DNA of 64,000 nucleotides from Cyprinodon diabolis (taxonomy: Eukaryota > Chordata > Actinopteri > Cyprinodontiformes > Cyprinodontidae), in NCBI GenBank assembly GCA_030533445.1, contig CM060070.1, positions 21,580,001-21,644,000 of the forward strand, given 5' to 3'. The stretch's first letter is position 1. Each line of letters starts with the position of its first letter. Below the pieces are notes generated by a model. The model was not told where the DNA came from, made no database searches, and saw nothing but the letters and a program-made list of their open reading frames with translations. The translations under genes and the position numbers were made by a program. Positions 57,166 through 64,000 of the stretch are shown here, piece by piece.

Positions 57166-60100
57166 GTAAGTAGCCGGTTAGGAGTCGGTTATTTAAGCCG
57201 GAAGGACACGTGGAAGATTCCCATGTTATAGAATCAGCCAATAATTGATCTGTTTACATAAGGCTGTTTTACGCATTAAACATGTTAGATCTGGACTCTT
57301 ACCTCAGAGCCTTTTTAAATATTGATTGAACCAGAGATATAGACATGTATTAAAGCTATGATCTATATTTTTTATTTATTTCAAACGGTAAATTTAGACA
57401 GTTAAACCTTTGTAATCGTTTCAATAATGTTTAAAAGGCTATTTTCTCTTTTACTAAGTGTTGTGATCACTGCTTTTACAGCTTATGTAAAGCCAAAATG
57501 ATGGTCCAAAAAACCTAAATCTATAGAAGAAATCAAGCACCCAGCTTTACAACCAACAACTCTATTCACTATTAAAAATGTAAGCTTCTTCCTGCACTAA
57601 GAAGCTAAATATATTCCTGTACAAATAATGCATGGTGGTGGTCACATCATGATGGTCTGCTTTGCTGCCAGTGGATTAAACAAAGTGTTTGAATAGTTTA
57701 TTAGCCTCTACTTAATAAGACTGTTTGGACAAACCCAAATAGACATTAAAACTGCTGTTGGAATAGAAAATAATTATATTATATATAAATATAATATATT
57801 ATAAACAGCTATACTCTCTGCCACTCTTTTATGCCTCATAATAAGTTGCATAGTGACTGAGTCTTGCTTTATATTAAAGTTTTTATAAGTGCTTGAAATA
57901 TGTCAGGCTGTTTAGTGAATCTATTTTTTTATGTTTGAGTTCAGAAATACACTATTTGATCCTTATATTTATGGAGAAGCATTTATAATCTAAGAGATAA
58001 GAGTGTTTATTTATATATAGCCAGCTGTAAAGCTACCACATTATCATTATTTAAGTTCCTTTTTCAAGCTAAAATGATCAGTTTTCTTAGTGCATACACT
58101 ATATATATCCGTAGGGTTTATCTTACCATGCTGAGTATGTATGTAATAGGCTATTATGTTCTCTGTAATTGTTACTGCACAGGGAGCCTTTATAAAGGAG
58201 CATGTTAACAATCTCATTTGTCCCAATAACTTCTTTGTAATTATTGTCAAAACAGATTTCCTACACCATCTGTTATCAGTCAGATCTGTTAGTCAAGTCT
58301 ATGACTGAAGGTTTCTGAAAATCTTTAAGCATTCCTTTTAGCAGCAACGATACACACATTTACTTGCTGTTTTCTGTCAATGATTACATGGCTTGTTATA
58401 TGGAAACTTAATTTTCACACCACAAGTTAGGTATTGAGCTTTTGCATTAAAAAAGCACATAAAATAACTTTCCGTACAGGGAGATTATTACAGTTCTTGT
58501 TAACTCCTGTTAGACAGGTCAAGGATTAAAGGTCTGCAGAACATTATCAGCAAAAACAAAACTTTCCATTCAATTGATATTGTAAATGTTACACACCAAA
58601 CACATTCCTAGTTAGTCTGCAACTTCAACTAACTTTCCTTGTGTTAAAACGTGCCTCCAGAGACTCCCTCATTAGCCTGAATGTTATTTTTTCCTTCTAT
58701 TAATCAAAAACAGCTCCTAACAGGTAATCTTATTTTTTTTGTTGCTGTTTCTAAAGAAAATGTCTATTTTCTCAGAATTGGTAAATGATTGTTGCAAACT
58801 AAACAAGGCCTTATAGATATAGGGAACCATTTCTGCATACAGTTTGTTGTAGATAAAGCTGATGATTCTATGTTACAGATGGTGTTAATCACTTACATCC
58901 ACCAATATATTCCCAGAGGGTCTACTATAGGCAACCATTTAGAAATACCAGCTGCTACAATACTAGCCTCAGTACATTTTTTTTATTTATTCAAAATGAA
59001 CCCACCGTTTAATTGTGCTGTTTTTGTCATTGCATGTTCCAAGTAAGGTTGTGAAGGAACAGAGGTCTGTGGGCCAAAGCTACAAGTTTCAGTCTAATTA
59101 TTCCCCTTTTCTTTGCAAAGGGCTTTGAGTACAGTCGGAGTGGAAACCCTACCAGAAACTGTCTGGAGAAGGCTGTGGCAGCGCTGGATGGAGCAAAATA
59201 CTGTAAGTAACCTGATTATTTAATCACTGCTGCACTTTATGCAATGGAAATGTTTATTTGCTGTTTGAAAGGCAGTGCTAAAGGAAATTTAGTTTTGTAT
59301 ACAGTCTGTATACAAAATCACAACAAAGGTTGTCATTATAAGTCAACAGATTCGGAACTTTCTTATCGGCATTGGAAAAGTTTCCTCTTTGTTTCTATAA
59401 ACCATGATGCTTCTGCTTTGACTACCTTCAGGGGATATTTACAATAAGAAAGAGGTAAGGGTTGGAAAGACATAAATGCTGATGAAGATTCTCAGTCATC
59501 CAGGTCATAGTCATTCAGTAAAAGTTTTTTAAAAAATCCACCGGACTTAAGTTCCAAAGGTTTGAAGACGTTTCGCTTCCCCTCCAGGAAGCTTTCTCAG
59601 ACATTTGAATTGAGAAAGCTTCCTAGAGGGGAAGCGAAACGTCTTCAAACCTTTGGAAACCAAGTCCGGTGGATTGGACAGAAAGACATAAATGTAATGA
59701 TCATACTCCCCTGTTAGCTCCGTCTTCATCCACAGTGGAACGCTGCGGTAGCCGCATTACTGCAGCAGTAGATCTTGGCAACAAGGAGCCACAGAGATGA
59801 AATTTGCCGATCCTCAAACCAGACCGCTTCAGGCATCTGGCCACACCTAGAAAACCTGTGTGTGAAAGTTATAAACAGGACCTCCCCAGAACTAGCATAT
59901 AACAGGGAAATGTCCAGAAACCTTGAAAATTTAGACTAGGATAAAAATCCCCAACAAAATTATAGAGCAGACCTTTAACTACTTGATTTGCATTGTGCCC
60001 CAACCCCACAGGCCTTGCCTTTGCTTCAGGACTTGCAGCCACATTGACCATCACCCATATGCTGAAGAAGGGAGATGGGATCGTCTGCATGGATGATGTA

Positions 60101-62525
60101 TACGGAGGTGAGGTGCAACTTTGGGATGCTTGTGTGCGTACATCTGCCATGATGCTGGGAATCTAATGGTGGTGCTTGTTCACTGTAAAGGCACCAACCG
60201 ATACTTTCAAAGAGTTGCATCTGGATTTGGGCTGGAGACAACCTTTGCTGATTGTACGAAACCTGACCTGCTGAAGGCTGCCCTGAAACCCAACACCAAA
60301 GTAGGTCAAGGATAGATGCAGTAAAAAAGAGGATAACTTGCTGTTCTTTAAAAAAAAAAAAATCCAAATTATATATATTCATTTTTGTAGTTTTTTTGTT
60401 TTTTTTTCACTGATTCATCAATACTTAGCATAGTCACCATTCATTTAAGCCTAATGTTTATTTTATCTTAGTGTGTTCTGCAATGATGTGCGCTCTTTTC
60501 TTAGCTGGTGTGGCTGGAGACTCCAACCAACCCCATGATGAAGGTGGTGGACATCAGAGCCTGCTCCCAGTTGGTGCACGAGCACAACAAAGACATTGTA
60601 GTGGTCGTTGACAACACCTTCATGTCGGCTTATTTCCAGGTTTTTATGATTTCCTGCAATCAGATTCCTGTGGATATATCAAGGATCGCTCAATGAGTAA
60701 CTTGTTTGTTTTTTAACCCTTAGCGCCCTTTGGCTTTGGGAGCCGATATCTGTATGTACTCAGCCACCAAATACATGAACGGTAGGTCATAGACATTGCC
60801 TCTATTTATAATCAGAGCTTTTTGTAATTACAAATTGGTAAATATTTTGGACTAGCAGTTGGATAAGGTAGTTAAACAACAAACTGTATAATCGCAGTGC
60901 TGTAACATTATTCTTGTTATTCATACTCAGAAAGGCATTGATACTCAGATGTTGTATCCGGGTACATGGGGACAGTATCGATACTAAATACAAGTGTTTT
61001 TTGCTTGTTTTTGCTATTTTTAATATCATGTTTCTAGAATATTTACAGATTAAAATAATAATTTCTCAAACAACCTAGAATTAATGTCAAATAGTGTTGC
61101 ATTTGGGCTTTATTTCCATTTATTTCAACACTTTCTTTTAACAATAGAATCTGTTGAGAAAGCACGTTCCATTTTGAGATCGAAAAAAGTTAGTTTTTCA
61201 TAATAATGTGTTTTTATGTCTAATTATTTGGCATTTTTTATTCCTGTGGTATCAAAGATGGTATCAAATATTTTCCTAGGTATCAATATCAAGTTTCAAA
61301 TTTTAGTGTGACAACCCCAAGTTTCATATGTCAACTACATGCTAAAGCGGTCCAAAATGACCAAACCTGACTGAAAGGAAAGAATTTATTCAATGTGTGC
61401 AAAGGAAACAAAAAAACCTCTGGTAAACATTGAAAATAAATCCCGGCCTCAAAAGCTTCAATTTTAGTTTATTTCATTTGTTAACACATCCATTTTGAAG
61501 AGAAAGACTACATTTATGCTGGTAAAGAAGATGTCACACAGGCATTTGTAAATATTCCCAGTAAGCCAGGACCATTCCTAAGTAAACAGGAAACAAGAAA
61601 GGGAACGTCAACACAAACATATCAGCCACAGTGATGTAACTGTTTTCATTAGAATACAGAACAGCCTTTAGTTTTTAAAACAGACCTGACTAATTGCTCA
61701 TCGTTATTCTCCGTTAAGTTTTAAAGACTTTTATGCCCTACTGTGCTAAATAGACAGAATAAGACCCAAATTAGGTTGTTAAATAAAGCTGAAAACACTG
61801 CATTTGTAAAAGTTTGGAATATATTAACCTTTTACTTGCTTTTATTACATCTTTGAATAAGAGATATAGAAAAAAAAATCCTGTTTTAACACCCTGTGTT
61901 GAATTGGCAGGTCACAGTGATGTGGTGATGGGTCTGGTGTCTGTCAACCGGGAGGATCTGAATGAACGACTGAGGTTTTTGCAAAACGGTGAGAGTATTG
62001 AGTATTATGATGAAGTTCTGCTTAAATGCTTCTTATTCTGCTTATTTCATGCCTTTTTTTATCTGCAGTTATACATGAACACAGTGATCAAACATTAAAA
62101 AAAATTATTAGGAGCTATGTTGGTTAATCTAAACACTATAGCTATTCCTGTATTTTTCCTTTAAGATCATCCTCTGTTTACTAAGGTTTTGGTGAAGTTA
62201 CTTGTTGAACCTCTCTTGCATTCTTTCAGCAAACAGCCAGGAGATAATTCTGAGGTCAAAGTCCTTCACCAAACTAAACCTTTTCATTGTTAGGCTGTTG
62301 TTCTGTTTGCCAAATCTAGCTCTTTCAGAAGCTTTGTCATTAACCTCCCATTTATTTTCTGCCTGTGATCAGCTATTGGCGGTGTACCGTCTCCCTTCGA
62401 CTGTTACCTCTGTAACCGTGGCTTGAAGACCCTACACCTGCGCATGGAGCAGCACTTTAAAAATGGCATGGCGGCAGCTAGGTTTCTGGAGGCCGATCCC
62501 AGGGTGGAGAAGGTCATTTTCCCAG
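56983..62525 (+). CDS. cth: CTH, cystathionine gamma-lyase (exons 1-8; 3' part beyond window)
   Basis: Eight exons join in phase to give 298 codons plus one base. The human enzyme has 405 residues, so roughly the last quarter lies past base 64000. CTH is a cytosolic, tetrameric PLP enzyme of the Cys/Met-metabolism family. It splits cystathionine to cysteine, 2-oxobutyrate and ammonia, ending transsulfuration, and also makes H2S. Key residues are present: Tyr65 and Arg67 in EYSRSGNP (human Tyr60/Arg62), Tyr119 in DDVYGG (human Tyr114), Asp193 in VVDNTF (human Asp187) and the PLP lysine Lys218 in YSATKYMNG (human Lys212). The first ATG (CTGCCATGG) has a good context. All donors are GT and acceptors AG. 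It is divergent from ANKRD13C, as in human. Confidence 0.97.
57166..59120 (+). other. CTH intron 1
   Basis: 1.96 kb, AT-rich. Holds the 64-bp duplicated segment and, near 57620-57680, a Tc1-like scrap (GCATGGTGGTGGTCACATC ... TGCTTTGCTGCC). No further exon is apparent. Confidence 0.55.
57789..57852 (+). repeat. 64-bp segment duplicated at 56419-56482
   Basis: Second copy of the segment described at 56419-56482, here in CTH intron 1. It continues to the right into unique sequence (GTGACTGAGTC), which suggests this is the ancestral location. Confidence 0.9.
59121..59202 (+). CDS. cth: CTH coding exon 2
   Basis: Codes GFEYSRSGNPTRNCLEKAV then AALDGAKY plus one base of Cys. Carries the active-site Tyr and Arg that bind the PLP phosphate of the neighbouring subunit. 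Acceptor TTTGCAAAG, donor T/GTAAGT. Confidence 0.96.
59293..59317. repeat. perfect 12-bp stem hairpin, 1-base spacer
   Basis: TTTTGTATACAG, T, then CTGTATACAAAA. Lies in CTH intron 2, 90 bp after the exon 2 donor. Confidence 0.85.
59535..59675. mobile_element. palindromic MITE with 65-bp arms
   Basis: Left arm 59535-59599 and right arm 59611-59675 are near-perfect reverse complements around an 11-bp spacer. Arm motifs include ATCCACCGGACTT, AAGACGTTTCGCTTCCCC and GGAAGCTTTCTCA. The GAAGCGAAACGTCTTCAA motif marks an abundant teleost fold-back repeat. Lies in CTH intron 2. Confidence 0.85.
60012..60107 (+). CDS. cth: CTH coding exon 3
   Basis: Codes C-LAFASGLAATLTITHMLKK through CMDDVYGG. The SGLAA loop binds the PLP phosphate and the VYGG tyrosine stacks on the PLP ring. 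Acceptor CCCCACAG, donor G/GTGAGG. Confidence 0.96.
60191..60300 (+). CDS. cth: CTH coding exon 4
   Basis: Codes TNRYFQRVASGFGLETTF through LKPNTK. It follows an 83-bp intron whose acceptor (CACTGTAAAG) has a weak pyrimidine tract. Donor AAA/GTAGGT. Confidence 0.94.
60505..60639 (+). CDS. cth: CTH coding exon 5
   Basis: Codes LVWLETPTNPMMKVVDI through VVVVDNTFMSAYFQ, 45 codons. Contains the PLP-pyridine-binding Asp. One extra residue (HNKDI) relative to human shifts numbering. Acceptor CTTTTCTTAG, donor CAG/GTTTTT is weak. Confidence 0.95.
60724..60781 (+). CDS. cth: CTH coding exon 6 (catalytic lysine)
   Basis: Codes RPLALGADICMYSATKYMN plus one base of Gly. Lys in SATKY forms the internal aldimine with PLP. 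It follows an 84-bp intron. Donor G/GTAGGT. Confidence 0.96.
60900..61318. mobile_element. hAT-like MITE, decayed
   Basis: The right end reads AGTGTGACAACCCC, and repeated GATACT/GTATC motifs (CAGTATCGATACTAAATAC) fill the body, resembling the element at 12878-13412. The left end is not clear. It lies in CTH intron 6. Confidence 0.45.
61911..61988 (+). CDS. cth: CTH coding exon 7
   Basis: Codes G-HSDVVMGLVSVNREDLNER then LRFLQN plus one base of Ala. Acceptor GAATTGGCAG, donor G/GTGAGA. Confidence 0.95.
62373..62525 (+). CDS. cth: CTH coding exon 8
   Basis: Codes A-IGGVPSPFDCYLCNRGLKT through FLEADPRVEKVIFP plus one base of Gly. Donor G/GTGAAT. This is the last CTH exon I can find in the window. 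Confidence 0.95.
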
Positions 62526-64000
62526 GTGAATTCTTTTAGCGAGAACCATACTTGATTAGACATGCCCTGATTACAGGGAACTGTTTGAAAAGTATTAAAG
62601 AAGCAGCTTAAGAGCAGGAGGCAGTTTAGAAATGCGTCAAATGGGCGTGTTTATACCGCAAACCCATGACAAAGGGTTTTTGCTGTAAATTAATTTTGTA
62701 AGCATTTGCTTAACAGCGGTTGCAATGATGTGTAGCTGGCATTTTCATAAAGTCTGGCTCACAATGATAAGTGCTTTGATGTTCTCACACAAACTGTGGT
62801 AACCTTGTGTAATCAGCTCTGGCGGCTCCACTTCATGATCTTCATGCCAGTACACTCTGTTTATGACCTTTCATCTTTTTATGCAACTGTAGGTTTGATA
62901 ACAATTCAATACTGCATACTGTCCAATATCAAGGTGCTTATCCCTTTATGCCCTCAATGAATCATACATTTATGCTTCTCCTGATGTCTGTATTTCTGTG
63001 GATTCAGTTTTTTTTAAAGCAACAGTATATAACTTTTAACCACACACAGCTTTTTCATTGATAGTAATGATAACCAAGAACTGTTAGTTTTAATCAATTC
63101 TTTATGTATTATTCTTATCCCCATTTACAGCCAGCTTTTAAACATTTCAGTGTTCTGGGGTTACTTTACTACTTCCGAACTTGGATGACTATCACTGATG
63201 GAACAGTGGAATCCAGATAAGGATGAGGGACAAAGTCCAGCACTCAGTTTGTGACCTCAAGCTCAAGCGCACTTGTGTTATGGAGAAGGACAAAGATACA
63301 AAGAGTATCAAAAAGTCCAACTCTGAATGGCTCGAAAGAAACAGAATCAAAGATTTAGAGTGGCCTTGTCCATGTCTTGACTTAAATCCATTTGTTGCAG
63401 TGTGGCCTTAAAGGATTCTCATCTTGGTATAAGAAAATAAAATAAAAGCTGCTCCATTAAAACAATTCTGTAAAGAGCAGTGAGCCAAAATTCTTACATG
63501 CTGATGTAAGAGACTTGCTTTAAGTTACGGCAATCGCCTGATGTCAGCTATTGCTGCCATGCCGATTTTGCTTTCTCTCCATTTAAATGAGAGGAAAAAA
63601 AAGCATGTTGAAACTGAAGCTCAAGTGCTCCGACTTGATGACAGGGCCAGTGATGCTGTACAACAGCCCCCTCTAGTGCTGGGGCAGAGTTATGTTCGCA
63701 CACCTTGGTGAGCCGATGCGTTTTAACAGCATGGGGTTCATGTTTACATGGCACATCCCTCATGTATATGAGCAAATAAGGAGGTAAATGGGATTAAAGA
63801 CACTGTTACTGCAGCTGTTACGCTCACTGTGTGGAAAGGCGCTGGGAAGGAAGCCAAGATGTCAGTCAAAGGGCCGAAGCTGTCATAAAAATTAGCCCAT
63901 CCTCTGTAATTTGATCATAACGGCTGCACATTTGAGCAAAGCACCCCGCCACTCTTAGATATCCTGGCAAGAACCCTGCAATGATGACAAGTGGTACGCA
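62526..64000 (+). other. CTH intron 8 (continues past window)
   Basis: No sequence resembling the next CTH exon (expected GLPSHPQHEL-like) is present up to base 64000. The only named content is a Tc1-like transposase remnant. Confidence 0.65.
63190..63560 (+). pseudogene. Tc1-like transposase remnant (C-terminal part)
   Basis: The frame 63223-63411 has CDLKLKRTCVMEKDKDTK then NSEWLERNRIKDLEW and LDLNPF, which lines up with the second and third parts of the DDE catalytic region of fish Tc1 transposases. The catalytic aspartate context is altered (EKDKD for QDND). A later, stop-broken stretch matches the C terminus (QFCK.., KRL..). Dead copy in CTH intron 8. Confidence 0.7.

Noticed and set aside
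62526..64000. Further CTH exon before the right edge
   Set aside because: I looked for the expected continuation after FP-G and found only Tc1 remnants and unique intron sequence.

Overview
The window is nuclear DNA from a vertebrate, most likely a percomorph-type teleost fish. Three things point there: introns with standard GT-AG splice sites, a dense set of fish-type interspersed repeats (LINE tails ending in an ATTGA microsatellite, RTE/Rex3-like and Tc1-like remnants, hAT MITEs), and a head-to-head ANKRD13C-CTH gene pair. The same two genes are neighbours in the same orientation on human chromosome 1p31. The species cannot be fixed from the sequence.

Layout. (1) Bases 1-12830 are one uninterrupted minisatellite with a 49-bp basic unit. 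It has nested GAA-copy-number variation, truncated units and a 2160-bp higher-order tandem duplication, and it runs off the left edge. (2) 12878-13412 is a decayed hAT-like MITE at the array edge, followed by gene-free sequence to about 15 kb. (3) 18887-52561 on the minus strand is a complete ANKRD13C gene. I could place all 13 coding exons with correct phases, giving 519 codons plus a stop. Its 3' side (about 15.0-18.9 kb) looks like a long 3' UTR or flank carrying a solo LTR with a perfect target-site duplication. The introns hold LINE, SINE, Tc1 and hAT copies. (4) 52.6-56.9 kb is the divergent intergenic region, with the ANKRD13C promoter, a 722-bp hAT element, an antisense L2/Maui-like LINE fragment and three long TA arrays. 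(5) 56983 to the right edge on the plus strand is the first eight coding exons (298 codons plus one base) of CTH, cystathionine gamma-lyase. The rest of the gene lies beyond base 64000.

The two genes are neighbours but have no known shared pathway. ANKRD13C is an ER-associated chaperone-like regulator of GPCR biogenesis. CTH is the cytosolic PLP enzyme that ends transsulfuration and makes cysteine and H2S. I found no CRISPR array, operon, functional tRNA or rRNA gene. I see no convincing new gene system. The most unusual items are the HOR-structured minisatellite, a cleanly bounded 540-bp hAT carrying a clipped BED zinc finger, twin inverted CCAAT boxes upstream of CTH, perfect short hairpins, and a 64-bp exact duplication linking the CTH upstream region with CTH intron 1.
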